Shown: one piece after another, positions 41,395 to 52,439 of the stretch
Layout of the letters: the number at the start of each line of letters is the position of its first letter
Position numbering within the stretch: the first letter of the stretch is position 1
The notes under the pieces: generated by a model
What the model was told of the DNA's origin: nothing
Database searches by the model: none
Seen by the model: only the letters and a program-made list of their open reading frames with translations
Position numbers and translations under genes: made by a program
Assembly: GCA_016648135.1 (NCBI GenBank)
Contig: JADDOH010023080.1
Span: forward strand, 62,001 to 126,000
Length of the DNA stretch: 64,000 nucleotides
Source: Agrypnia vestita
Taxonomy: Eukaryota > Arthropoda > Insecta > Trichoptera > Phryganeidae
Reading direction: 5' to 3'

Positions 41395-41762
41395 AGGATG
41401 TAACAGAGCTAGTCCACAGTACTTTACACGTAGATTCCTGCCTAGATTACGAGTCGAAAATATACAAGCAACAATGTTTTAATATCAATAGTTATGGATA
41501 TAAACGACTTTAGAAGTTAACATTTTATTAATTAAACAAACAAACATGCTCATACTGTTGTATTGTTGTATTAAACACATGTTGTATTAAAATTTTATTG
41601 AATAATTCCCATAACTTATACAGGGTTATTTCGAAAATTATTTGTTCTTATCATTTTATTTGAATTGAATTGAAACGAATAAATTTTTCATGATCGATAT
41701 AAGTTAATGCAAGGAATATAGTCCTGCGAGGTTATTAATGTTTTCGAAATAACCCTGTATAA
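41395..41762. repeat. Composite FB foldback repeat
   Basis: Left part ATACAGGATGTAACAGAGCT with AGTCCACAGTACTTTACA, right part GTCCTGCGAGGTTATTAATG and AATAACCCTGTATA. The arms belong to two related FB subfamilies. Confidence 0.6.
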
Positions 41763-42464
41763 ATAAAAAAGCTGGTATATTTAATTAATGTTACTCATAC
41801 ATCCAACGCACATAGAAAAAATAAGTACTGTTTTTCGTAGATTTAGACATTATGTAGAAAGAATTCAATCTGTAAAATGCGTCATATCTTCGTAAATAAA
41901 AGTTTTTTCTTATAATTACACTTAAAAACCATAAAAAATATCTCTACCTTGAACCTTATGCATAAAAATTTGTAATAATTAATAAAATATCGACGTATTA
42001 GGATTTTGTAGTCAAATTACTACGTCCAAATTAGGCAGCAATTTACTTGTAAAGTATTGTAGATTAAGCTCTAATACACCCTGTACAGGCGCATACTTCC
42101 CAATGTGCCGTGGTCACTGCTTATCCCTTGGGAGAGATGCTGTGAATGACCTCTTACGTTAACAAGTATCGTGAATCGGTACAGCGCAGCGTCCAGTGTG
42201 ATTTTTTCTCCAACAACTTGACAAAGTCCCGTTGTGACATCTAATTATTATGTAGCAGTGTATTTATTAATTTATTACCTAACCGAACCGGTCCAAGGCC
42301 CGAAAGATTCTCAATTAACTTTTTGCAAGAAATTGTGTCAAAGAACCCATAAATGATTAGTAATTTTCCGCACCAATCCTGACCAACAGGGGTCACCGAT
42401 GTGATAAAGAGAGCGCAGAAACCAATAATATGCTACTAATCGTCATTCCAGGTTAAGGTCGCCC
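41763..42464. other. No recognisable feature
   Basis: Mostly AT-rich; 42050-42085 resembles an FB end (GTAAAGTATTGTAG...ACACCCTGTA). Confidence 0.45.
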
Positions 42465-43196
42465 GAAAAAACGCCAAAACAGAATAAAAAATATGAAAAA
42501 TGTACTTTCAAGTCGCCAATGAACTGTATTTTCATAAAGGGGAAATGTATTATCAAGTAGATATACTGTATTTTCACGAAGAGGATCGCTTTACACAATG
42601 TTCTCCAATTCCACCATAAGAACATTAACAGGTATCATTACCAGCAGCGAAATATATGTATACTATGTCATGGGAAGGACCACAGATGTCCATTCGAATG
42701 TATCAAATAAACTGATTTAGAACATATGCAGGTACATATAGGGAATGCAATCCCGATCCCGCGAGACCTCGAGGCATTTTACGAGATCAATCCCGAACCG
42801 AAAAATCGGACGAGATTATCGGGATTATCGGAAAAAACGCCAAAACAGAATAAAAAATATGAAAAATGTACTTTCAAGTCGCCAATGAACTGTATTTTCA
42901 TAAAGGGGAAATGTATTATCAAGTAGATATACTGTATTTTCACGAAGAGGATCGCTTTACACAATGTTCTCCAATTCCACCATAAGAACATTAACAGGTA
43001 TCATTACCAGCAGCGAAATATATGTATACTATGTCATGGGAAGGACCACAGATGTCCATTCGAATGTATCAAACAAACTGATTTAGAACATATGCAGTTA
43101 CATATAGGGAATGCAATCCCGATCCCGCGAGACCTCGAGGCATTTTACGAGATCAATCCCGAACCGAAAAATCGGACGAGATTATCGGGATTATCG
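42465..43196. repeat. 366-bp tandem duplication spanning a hAT left end
   Basis: 42465-42830 is repeated as 42831-43196 with only a few differences. Each unit contains host flank plus the first ~92 bp of the hAT element starting at 42739 and 43105. Confidence 0.93.
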
Positions 43197-43628
43197 GAAG
43201 TGATCATCATTTTTTATGTTTTGTATTGTTAATTGTATATGTCTATAGAGCTTTTAGTAAGTACTTAAAACTTATGTTCATGTCATATTCAAATAATGAA
43301 AATAGCTTTGAATAATATTTGATGTATTTTATCAACCTAACATAGTAATACAAACTACTACTAGTTAGTAGTTTTTACTCTACTACATTGAGTGATTGAT
43401 ACTTGGAAAAACGCCTACAAAAACTTTAATGTAATGATTAATAATGAACATTTTATTAAATTTCTGATATAAAAATGAAAGTTGTCGTTAATTGGTATTC
43501 AGCTCTATAAACAAACAAAAAAACACAAAAGTTTTCGGGATCCCGATCCGTAGGGATCCCGCGGGATTGGAAATTCTAATCTCGAGGGATCCCGAAACGG
43601 CAATCCCGACTCGGGATTGCATTCCCTA
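42739..43628. mobile_element. hAT non-autonomous element (left end duplicated)
   Basis: Termini TAGGGAATGCAATCCCGA...TCGGGATTGCATTCCCTA. Flanking 8-mers GGTACATA (42731-42738), GTTACATA (before the second left end) and GGTGCATA (43629-43636) are diverged copies of one target duplication. The interior is AT-rich with no coding remnant. Confidence 0.8.
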
Positions 43629-43739
43629 GGTGCATACTTCTTACAAAAATTTGATAATGTGTGGATGTTCTTACGGTTTTATTTAGTTTAAATATGTTTT
43701 TAGTGTATATATGTAAAAAACATGTTTAAAAAAAAACAT

Positions 43740-43812
43740 CGACGAGTTTCGATATCACTCTATCTTCGTAAGTTAAATGTGCGTCCGTCCTGACGAAGAT
43801 ACAAAGTATTTT
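43740..43812. repeat. Decayed inverted pair of hammerhead-like motifs
   Basis: Plus strand CTGACGA-A-GATAC-AAA-GTATT (43788 on) and minus strand TTACGA-A-GATA...TATC-GAAA (43744-43772). Both lack part of the core. Confidence 0.4.
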
Positions 43813-43821
43813 CGTCACTTA

Positions 43822-43964
43822 GACCTGGTTGTTTCAAGTTGGATTATAATAAAAGTTCTTTAAAGCATAAATTTTCACGGAAACGGTTCGTTTGATTGGT
43901 GGAGAACGCAAAATCTGCGCTTTAAACGAACTTTTACTTTGATCCAACTTGAAACAACCGGCCC
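43822..43964. mobile_element. PIF/Harbinger MITE, group 4
   Basis: Termini GACCTGGTTGTTTCAAGTT / AACTTGAAACAACCGGCCC with TTA at 43819-43821 and 43965-43967; inverted arms CGCTTTAAACGAACTTTTAC etc. A 143-bp deletion derivative of the type at 16995-18804. Confidence 0.85.
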
Positions 43965-43967
43965 TTA

Positions 43968-44520
43968 ACTTCGTAACTTTGTGGCACAGCAACCACAAAG
44001 TTATAAACGTCTAAAATGTAATACAAATTCTATTCTTCTCATATATATTTTTTTATTTTGAAAAATGTTTTGTCACGTAGTTTGGAGCGATTATTTATCA
44101 GTCAACCATTCAACGGAGTGTGGTTTCGAGGTCTCTTGATCACGAAAAACGTACATTAAAATTTTCCGGATGTCGCGTCATAAACTTCTATAAACTCAGG
44201 TCGTTAAGTATAGAATGATTTTTAAACGTATAGAACATTAAAATTAAATACATAAAACGCATAACAATTGTGGTATTGAAAGATAATTTTATGGCATTAG
44301 TAATCAATTATGATTATGATACCACGATTTCCAATCTTAATTAAATTTGCACAATAAGCAAGCGTTATTATGGCGCAAGTCTTTTCATGGTGAAATGGCA
44401 AAAAGCTGAGCACAAATCACGTGTCAGCGGTCGCTGTTAATTCGAAAAACAAACCTCTTTAAATCACCCTACATCAGGGACGTTAACCAGCCGCGGCGCC
44501 CACATGCTCGAAGTCATACT
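43968..44520. other. AT-rich sequence, nothing recognised
   Basis: No feature I can support. Confidence 0.5.
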
Positions 44521-44524
44521 TGAA

Positions 44525-45368
44525 CACTTCTTACGGTGCCATCTCCTATCGGAGGTCGGCGATTACGACTTTATTTACCTCCGCACGGAACAGCCCAGTT
44601 GAGGTAAGGACCGAACAGACGCCGAAGCGAGCGTTCCGCCAGCGGATCGACCGATGATCCGCTCAGTGTGTTCGATAAGCGCATATTGCGTGGAAAGAAA
44701 TGTTACGGCGTTCCGCGACGCGAAAAGATGCGACGGAAGAAGCGCGTAGTATGGTGCCGGCCTTACACTTAACATATACCTACCAGTCCCTCAAGTTACG
44801 CAACCAAGAGATGCGGCGTCTTCCTGCGCTTTTTCCGCTTATTTTCCCCTGGATGAAGAGTTGGTTTAGACTATATTTTGGTCCTCTCGTAATACGTCCG
44901 AGATACTCCAGCTTTCTTGTCTCAATAGTCCTCAGCGCCGGAGGACTTCAACATTCGTCACTCTATCCTCTCAAAAGGTTAGTTCTTGGTTTAGTGTCCA
45001 TGCTTCCACCCCATATAAGCAAATGGTAAAAATATATAACACCGAACCATACGCATTCTAAGTTGCACGCTTAGAACGCACTTCTTGCCATCTCTATTCG
45101 AGGTGTTACTTTTTGAGATGGGTCCCAGTTCTCGTTCACATACGCACCTAAGTACGTGTATTGTGTGGCTCTTTCTATTGGTTCGTTTTTAATGTTTGCA
45201 TATGGCGTCGGAAATGATCTTTTTGACACTATTAACAATTTGGTTTTGCGAGTGTTCATCTTCAGGCCATACTTTTTACCGTTTCATACACGTTTTTTAC
45301 GAGTGTTTGAAAGTCTCGGGCATTGTTCGCAAATAGTACCGTATCGTCCGCAAATCTAATATTATTAA
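44525..45368 (-). pseudogene. RTE-type LINE, reverse transcriptase C-terminal half
   Basis: Minus strand: IRFADDTVLFANNARDFQTL (catalytic FADD), then after an indel MNTRKTKLLIVSK, YTYLGAYVNENWDPSQ, RIEMARSAF, and after further indels RTIETRKLEYLGRITRGPKY, GRRRISWLRNLRDW and a tail ending NKVVIADLR near 44575. This order is that of insect RTE-type endonuclease-reverse transcriptases. The 5' half is missing. Confidence 0.8.
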
Positions 45369-45861
45369 TGGTTTTTATTCATCAATATCCCCAATGGCAT
45401 AAAATTATCTTTCTAATAAAGCTAACACCACGGCCATTACCGCGATTTCTATATTTATTATTTCATTTTATTTCTATATTATTTCATGCCCCTTATAAAA
45501 AATAATCAGTTTGTTTGCTGTTTACCATGTCACCGAGTTTGCCTGTAAATGGAAAAATACAGTAACCGGGAAATATCTGTTTGTCATTAAAGTGCAATTA
45601 AAATGAGGCATGATTGCCAGCTACCGTTTAGACATGTGGGTCGCTGCGAGACGGAGGTGGGAACATAACATTGCCTCAACCATGTCACGCAATTCTAATT
45701 AAGCACCTTGGTGGTATTTAGCTACCGGAAAACTGTACGGCGGTTTAATTTGCTTCACTTGACCACGAGCGCCATAATGGAAAAATTCATGGTGATGATA
45801 ACTATCAATATTAACATTATAATAAACCAGTGAAAAAAAATTAAAATCTGTCAATCGGCCC
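45369..45861. other. No recognisable feature
   Basis: No gene or repeat I can name. Confidence 0.5.
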
Positions 45862-46303
45862 GATTCTGAAAATAACAATGTCTGGATCTTTAAGATCTTT
45901 CTCCCAACACTTAATAGACGATAATAAAAATTAAAAATAAATGAGACATGGCTTTACGTCGGTGTTTGTTTCTGTAAGTTTCTACATGAGATAGATATAG
46001 AGGGAGGGAGAAAGATGTAAATTGTTATCTGTCAAATGTCAAGATGGGAGGATTTGAATACGCGGTAACGCCGAATTTAGAACGAACGACAAATTTAGCC
46101 ATGATATTTCATCTGGACGCTGTGGATGAAGAAATTAATACGTTTGTAAGAAACAATCTTTCTTATATCATCTTTTAATACAGTGTATTTGAGCCGTAGA
46201 ATTACAAAATCCACTCTGGACATCTTTAATTTTTATTATCGTCTATTAAGTGTTGGGATAAAGATCTTAAAGATTCAGACATTGTTATTTTCAGAATACG
46301 GAT
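45862..46303. mobile_element. F-family terminal-inverted-repeat element, copy 1
   Basis: ~75-bp inverted ends: CCGATTCTGAAAATAACAAT...CCCAACACTTAATAGACGA and the complement ...TCTATTAAGTGTTGGGA...TTATTTTCAGAATACGG. Non-coding interior of about 290 bp. Superfamily not resolved because no target duplication is clear. Confidence 0.8.
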
Positions 46304-46689
46304 GAATAAATGACTGGGAAATAGACCTATCTCAGTTTTTTTGTTATATTAAATGTAATAAAATAATGTAATCTTTATATTCAATATCAGTGGATAACAT
46401 ACAAATATATTGCGTTGTTTTTTTTCTCCAGGCATAGTACAAAAAAGTTATTTTTCACTCATTTCTAATAGCATGTCCACCGAGTTTAGGCTCATTAGAA
46501 ACGTTCGATGGTCCTACCTAATTAAGTCCAGTAGGAAAAAGCAAAAGTCGTCATAAAAAGAACACTCAAAGACAAAAAACGCACAGATTTCAACACGAGG
46601 AAGCTTGCAAGACGCGCGGTCGACCAGCGTAACATAATGGACTTCTGCTGAAAACTCTCACATACATAAGTGAAGCCTGGAATTGGCAA
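46304..46689. other. No recognisable feature
   Basis: No gene or repeat I can name. Confidence 0.45.
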
Positions 46690-47030
46690 AAAGAATCAAA
46701 GTAGACTAAATTCGATCGCTTAGAAGTGTGTATAGAAAATCTTTGTACCGTACAGTGGAACGGATGAACGAGGAAACGATGGTAAAGAAAATTTACGAGG
46801 CAAGTGTTGAAGGTAGCAAAAACAGAAGGCATCTGCGGAAGACCTGGCACGACCCGATAAATCAAATATCGGAGGATAGCTCTGTTAGAAGCTTCAAGAA
46901 CCGCACAGCGTACATCAGAATATGTATGAAATTAGATGAGGCAAAAGTGGCGTGTCAGGACAGAAGAGTATGGCGTTCTTTTCTTCTTCTCTGCCTACTC
47001 CTCCGGAAAACGGTGTGATGGTTGGTTAGT
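46690..47030 (+). pseudogene. LINE C-terminal fragment
   Basis: VERMNEETMVKKIYEASVEG, RRHLRKTWHDPINQI, SSVRSFKNRTAYIR and CQDRRVWRSF match the tail of the LINE at 39602-40936. The open frame covers 96 codons. Confidence 0.75.
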
Positions 47031-47457
47031 TGACATATTGATAATTCCCACATTGATTAGCTTCCTAACGCAAGAGGTTAGATCAGCTCGACCTCGAAGC
47101 GGAAAATGATGCAGCGTGCAACTAGGAACAGATAAACTCTAGATGGTTACTGTGACCTTCCGACAATATCTTCGCATTTATGGTCTTATTTTGCTATGGC
47201 TCTCGTGATTACGTTTACTTTTGGTTCGTCAATCCAAGTTCGTACATTTTAATCTATTAGTAGGAATATCAAAAGGTTTCATGGCACGGTTGAAGGAGAT
47301 ACCAAACGATGGCGTATTCACTTTTCGCACACCACCAATATGGCGTCTACAGGGTTATTTGGAAAATATTATTAATATTTAAAACATTAACTATGTATGT
47401 GGTTAGGCATTACAACAGAGTTTTAGTTAAATTAGTATAAACCACTACCAGATTTTA

Positions 47458-47499
47458 GGTCTACCGGTTTCGAGACGTACCCGTCTCTTCGTCAGGACC
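47458..47499 (-). ncRNA. Hammerhead-like ribozyme, Penelope type (intact core)
   Basis: Minus strand: GGTC, CTGACGA, A, stem II GAGACG-GGTA-CGTCTC, GAAA, palindromic ACCGGT, A, GACC. Stem I (GGTC/GACC) and the 6-bp stem II pair fully. Confidence 0.75.
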
Positions 47500-47752
47500 G
47501 ACACTATACACCACAACCATAGTATTATTAACTTTTCACCAATATTTATCAAATGCGTGTTAATCTTGTCAAGGACAAGCATGCACTAACTAGCCTACAG
47601 AACGGTCAGGAATCTACGAGGGAGAGAGAGTGAGAGGAGGCGGGGTTTAAGCGGGCGTTACCAAATCTTTTGTGAAAGTTAAATTGAACATAGGGCTGTA
47701 TGGAAAATTGATTTGGTTATTTATTAGACGTGCTTTGAATCATAAAAGTGTT

Positions 47753-47794
47753 GGTTCTGACGAAGAGACGGGTACGTCTCGAAACCGGTAGACC
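47753..47794 (+). ncRNA. Hammerhead-like ribozyme, Penelope type (intact core)
   Basis: GGTT, CTGACGA, A, GAGACG-GGTA-CGTCTC, GAAA, ACCGGT, A, GACC. Same as its inverted partner except that stem I has one T-G wobble. Confidence 0.75.
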
Positions 47795-47984
47795 TAAAAT
47801 CTGGTAGTGGTTTATACTAACTTAACTAACACTATGTTATTTGGAAAACATTAATAACCTCGCAGTATTATATTGCTGCTTTATTTATGAGACGAAAATG
47901 ATATCTAAGTTTTTTCAATATTTCTGACTCATTTTTTGTAAACGGTAACTTATATCCATTACGAAAAATTCATTCCCTGCGAGA

Positions 47985-48236
47985 GCGAGAAGATAATAGT
48001 AAAGAAAACATATGAGACGAGCGCTGAAGGCGGTAGGAAGAGAGGGCGTCCGCGAAAGTCATGGACAGATACAAAAAATATTGCAGAACGGCCCCGTTAA
48101 AAGCTTCGACAAACGTAGAGCGCCCATGAGAAGATGCATGAATGTGGCCGAAGCAAAAGTGGTGTGCCGAGATGTGGTATGCTATACTCTCTGCCTACCT
48201 CTGCGGAGTCACTGCGTAATGGCTAGGTTAGGTTAA
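47985..48236 (+). pseudogene. LINE C-terminal fragment
   Basis: QIQKILQNGPVKSFDKRRAP, then MRRCMNVAEAKVVC, nearly identical to the tail of the minus-strand LINE at 39602-39800. Truncated at both ends. Confidence 0.75.
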
Positions 48237-48605
48237 GTTAATTTTACGAGATCCTGGATTTAAAAGTCCCCCGTAGCAATTATATTTTCGGCAGATAGAT
48301 TTTTATAAATTAATTATATTTTCACTTGTTTAATCATCACTGAATTATATTCTGCAAAACCGTAACATCACAAATAAAAATATGACTTCATTTAAATTAT
48401 AAAAATAAATCTTTTGAAAAAAATGAATTTTCCATTTAAAAGATAATTGTAATTAATATTCATTAAAAAATTCCGATGACCCGTATTGATGTTATGAAAC
48501 ACGATTAAAGATGCACGCGGCAAGATAATACGCAAGTCATCACACGTGAGGAGATAAGATAAGATCATGTTTCTCTAGGCCGTATCTACTTGACGATCGG
48601 CTCCA
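48237..48605. other. AT-rich sequence, nothing recognised
   Basis: No feature I can support. Confidence 0.5.
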
Positions 48606-48663
48606 CTGCTCGCCGGTGGCCCGGCGCACCCCGGAAGCAGCGAGCGCCACCACTGGCGAGCAG
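48606..48663. repeat. GC-rich hairpin
   Basis: CTGCTCGCCGGTGGC and GCCACCACTGGCGAGCAG pair with one mismatch and a 3-nt bulge around a GC-rich loop, in an AT-rich setting. Confidence 0.6.
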
Positions 48664-48730
48664 ATAGGAGGCTCGCGCACTGTCCAAACAACCCAGATTC
48701 GAAGAAAAGCATGATACATAATAGATAAAC

Positions 48731-49472
48731 GGCCCGATTCTGAAAATAACAATGTCTGGATCTTTAAGATCTTTATCCCAACACTTAATAGACGATAATA
48801 AAAATTAAAAATGTCCAGAGCGGATTTTGTAATTCTACGGCTCAAATACACTGTGTTAAAAGATGATATAAGAAGGATTGTTTCTTACAATTATTAATGT
48901 ATACTATGTAATGTATAATAATACAAGTATTAATTTCTTCATCCACAGCGTCAAGATGAAATATCATGGCTAAACTTGTCATGACCGCGTTTGGCGTTAC
49001 CGCGTATTCAAATCTTCCCATCTTGACATTTTTGACAGGTATGTCTGGTGGTCTGGATCTTTAAGATCTTTATCCCAACACTTAATAAATGATAATAAAA
49101 AAATAATAAACGAGACATAGCTTTACGTCGGTGTTTGTTTCTATAAGTTTCTACGTGAGATAGATATAGAGGGAGGGAGAAAGATGTAAATTGTTATCTG
49201 TCAAATGTCAAGATGGGAAGATTTGAATACGCGATAGCGCCGAGCGCGGTCATGACAAGATTAGCCATGATATTTCATCTGGACGCTGTGGATGAAGAAA
49301 TGAATACGTTTGTAAGAAACAATCCTTCTTATATCATCTTTTAATACAGTGTATTTGAGCCGTAGAATTACAAAATCCGCTCTGGACATTTTTAATTTTT
49401 ATTATCGTCTATTAAGTGTTGGGATAAAGATCTTAAAGATCCAGACATTGTTATTTTCAGAATACGGATGAA
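48731..49472. mobile_element. F-family elements, head-to-head palindrome (copies 2 and 3)
   Basis: 48731-49022 and 49190-49472 are inverted copies of the same F sequence (ATCATGGCTAA, TTCTTACAA, GTCAAGATG blocks and the CCGATTCTGAAAATAACAAT ends). A further internal end (TCTGGATCTTTAAGATCTTT) lies at about 49052. Likely a nested or rearranged insertion. Confidence 0.75.
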
Positions 49473-49624
49473 AGCGTTATCAAAGCAATGCGGTGGGCAA
49501 GGTCGAACCAAAGAAAGTATTCTCTGATTGGGGCTATCGCTAAATAGGATTTTAAGCCTGCAGCACGTGTCAAATGTACCTATAATTTATGCGTCATTTA
49601 AGCTAGTTCGATGGCTTGACAATG

Positions 49625-49710
49625 TTAACCTTCGGGTACAGGAAGATGCAAAATAGGATCGGGGATGGAGTGGGGTAGCAATGTAACCCCACACAAATTT
49701 GCGGTTTAAT
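49625..49710 (+). repeat. piggyBac-like end fragment, second copy
   Basis: TTAACCTTCGGGTACAGGAA, then ATAGGATCGGGGATGGAG, matching 12414-12500 in reverse. Confidence 0.4.
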
Positions 49711-49879
49711 GAAGTAAGGTTTGAAAATGTTCTATAATATTACATTTCTTATACAATGCGAACATGATTCTACTTTACGTTTAACTTAACCATTTTTTGT
49801 ACCTGTGTTATCTGTCAAAATCCCACGAAGTCGAATGTCATGATATCCAAACCTTCTTGCCTACTATAGATCACATCTA

Positions 49880-50190
49880 TCTTATCACGAAATGAATAAT
49901 GCATTTCCACAACATAAAAACTCTGGAACACCGAAGAGCACGCGCTGATCTAATACTATTATTTAAACTACTGAGACGATATCTCGACTGTCCCAATCAA
50001 CTAGACTTAATCTCTTTTCATGTTCTCTGCAGTAGAACCCGACAGAACGTGCTCCTCCATGTTCAGAAAAATAGAACATCCCAGACCCAAAATACATTTT
50101 TATATCGCACATGCAAGGCTTTCAATAATATTTGCATCGATATTGACCTCTTCAATATTGGACTTACCGCACTTAAAAGAATGCTTTAGA
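49880..50190 (+). pseudogene. Jockey/CR1-type LINE, C-terminus
   Basis: NIKTLEHRRARADLILLFKL, LRRYLDCPNQLDLISF, NTFLYRTCKAFNNI and LTALKRML to a stop at 50189. The open frame of 96 codons is the final domain after RT; different LINE from 39602-40936. Confidence 0.75.
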
Positions 50191-50194
50191 TTAT

Positions 50195-50457
50195 ATGTAC
50201 TGTATCCTCTTTGACCAAACACTCACTGTATCTAATTATCTCTTCCTCCACTTCGATTCCTACCTCCTCGCCCTTTCTCTCCCATCCCTTTCCCTCTCGC
50301 CATGATACCTACTATAAAAACTCATTAACTATTTCATTATTTTACTGAAATATTTTTTGTTGATAATTATAATATATTCCCTTAGCTTTCAAATATTCTC
50401 TTATCCAACATACTTAATTTACCACGCCTTAAACATTTGAGAATCTTTGTAATTGGT
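50195..50457. other. No recognisable feature
   Basis: Pyrimidine-rich stretch (50225-50300), then AT-rich. Confidence 0.4.
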
Positions 50458-50460
50458 TAA

Positions 50461-51205
50461 AGGTACAGATACACATGCTTCTTTACTGGCATGCTAATGA
50501 GCATGCCACTAATAAGCACGCCCTAACAACTGTACACACTTGCTCATTACTGGCATGCTTATTAGTGGCATGCTCATAAATAAGCATGCCCAAAGCTAAC
50601 AATCAAACACACATGCTTATTAGTGGCATGCTCTTGTCATAGAATAGAGACGCTCTTGTTCAAAATGGAAACTTTGCAAACTGAAATAGAAAATTCAAGT
50701 GAACTAATAAATCAAAAAAGTTCCCGAGTTTCCATCCGCACATTTTTGATTTTAGTTTGCCTATTAATAAAGTTTCGTAAACATTATTTCTCACTATATT
50801 ATTTTTACACAACGGTGACCGAGTATTCCACAGACATTCGTGATTCATATAATAAGTCACGAAAAGTAATGTTTTATCATCTCCCCAACGCGCCATATTT
50901 GTTTCATCTGTCGTGGACTGAGAAGATCGCATTGATAATACTAGCCGCGAAGCCCGCGAATGACATAAGCATGCTCATAAATAAGCAAGTCTGTTCACAC
51001 ATGCTCCAAACATACCCCTTCTCTATGGTGAATGACAGTGGCATGCTTATAAATCAACCGGCGGTTGATTTTTGAGCATGCCACTAGGTGGCATGCTCAT
51101 TTCTAGCAATGTGCGTACACACATGCCACTAATAAGCATGCCACTGTCAAAGTCGATACTGCGCATGCTCACGTGCCACTAAATTAGCATGTGTATCAGA
51201 CGCCT
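50461..51205. mobile_element. PIF/Harbinger element, group 2, copy B (GCATGC-rich)
   Basis: Inverted relative to copy A (31456-32217) and a few percent diverged. Termini AGGTACAGATACACATGCTT and (reverse) AGGCGTCTGATACACATGC. Left flank TAA (50458-50460), right flank TAT, a degraded duplication. Twelve GCATGC sites. Lacks ~34 bp present in copy A. Confidence 0.85.
50760..50932 (-). pseudogene. MADF-like domain fragment, copy B
   Basis: MRSSQSTTDETNMARWGDDK, then TLLFVTYYMNHECLWNTRSP and LCKNNIVRNNVYETLL. Same frame as 31727-31901 with three replacements. A 150-codon frame on the opposite strand (50623-51075) is treated as its shadow. Confidence 0.6.
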
Positions 51206-51605
51206 TATGCAATGTACACTGTGCTCTAACGTTTTAATCATTCAAATTGTTAAGATTCTATAATTAAATTTAAAAATCTACCGAGATTATTTCAGCCTCG
51301 ATGCTGTGACGATGGCGGTCGCTGGCTCCTGTTCTATAACATACATAGGTCTTGAGAGGGTCTTGAGACCCAGTGAGAGAAAAAATAGGATCCTGCATGT
51401 TTTCCGGAAACTTTTTCATCAGCTTCTCGCCGCTCAGCTGTTACGTAGATGGTGTCTGTTGCGCAATGCAAATATTTACGAGTGTCATAAAAAATGTATT
51501 GCAATAAAGGAAAGCGCTCACGGGTGTGCTGTGTTCATGTGTCAGAGGCAATCGTCACACTTAGCCCACTTGTGCCCCAGGGTGTGACAAGCAGTATTAT
51601 TATGT

Positions 51606-51780
51606 AAATTACTAGCCGTAACCCGTCAAAAATGACGGTACTTTTACATGTCGGTTCCAAAAGAATAAGTATTTATTTATCTATATTTTTTTATAAAATA
51701 AGTTACGGACGTTACAGGTAGTAACGGACAGACAGACAGACAATTAAATTATTATCATTGGGATTATTTAAAAGTATTTA
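51606..51780 (+). repeat. SINE-like repeat end
   Basis: TACTAGCCGTAACCCGTCAA ... GTAACGGACAGACAGACAGA, the same family as 13784-14065 without the tRNA-like head. Confidence 0.5.
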
Positions 51781-51801
51781 ATGTTAATTTTTCTCCTAAT
51801 G

Positions 51802-52322
51802 TACATGGTTATTTCGAAAATATTAATTAACAAAAAACCTCGCAGGGTTATTGAGTCGAAAATGTTCGACCAACTATGACCTAATATCGGTAGTGCAGAT
51901 ATGCGACATTTAAGTTTGCATTCTTTTTTCAATATTTATGACTTATTTTTTGTAAAACGTTGGACTATCATTACAGTAACTTAATATATCGAATATGAAA
52001 AATTCATTCCCTTTAATAAAAGTCAAATAAAATAATAAAAACCTTCCAATTCCAATTGCAATTTCTGCAGGGTTTTTATCATTTCATTTAACTTGAATTA
52101 AAGGGAATGAATTTGTCATATTCGATATAAGTTACTGTAATGATAGTCCAACGTTTTCTAAAAAATAAGTCGGAAATATTGAGAAAACAAATGCAAACTT
52201 TGATGTCGCATATCTCTATAAGTATTGATATTAGGTCAGGCCGCTTGAACATTTTCGACTCGTAATCAAGACAGGAATCCACCTGTAAAGTATTGTGGAC
52301 TAGCTCTGTTACACCCCGTATA
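51802..52322. repeat. FB foldback repeat, complete
   Basis: Arms with AACGTTGGACTATCATTACA and complement TGTAATGATAGTCCAACGTT. The right end switches to the related subfamily end GTGGACTAGCTCTGTTACAC. Confidence 0.75.
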
Positions 52323-52439
52323 CAAAATATTAAAAAATAAATGAGTTGCATAAAAAAAAGTTATTTCGATATCGATGGTCTCATAAAATCTAACAAACTC
52401 GTCTGACAACGCTTCTTTTTTCAAGAATTTTTTTAAGAA

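Larger units (their letters stand above)
47420..47838. mobile_element. Penelope-like terminal unit: inverted hammerhead-like pair
   Basis: Inverted arms (TTAGTTAAATTAGTATAAAC and complement GTTTATACTAACTTAACTAA), each with an intact hammerhead-like motif, 47458-47499 (minus) and 47753-47794 (plus), around about 250 bp with no coding remnant. Confidence 0.75.
47345..47970. repeat. FB foldback repeat fragments interrupted by a Penelope-like element
   Basis: CTACAGGGTTATTTGGAAAA at 47346 and TTATTTGGAAAACATTAATA / ACCTCGCAG at 47837-47870 are two pieces of FB; the element at 47420-47838 lies between them. Confidence 0.6.

Noticed and set aside
50623..51075. 150-codon open frame in the group-2 Harbinger element
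   Set aside because: Antisense to the MADF-like frame; in copy A the equivalent frame is only 63 codons. The MADF reading has conserved domain residues, this one has none.
51306..51590. 93-codon frame with several Cys and His residues
   Set aside because: No spacing that fits a known zinc-binding motif and no second copy; kept out of the feature list.
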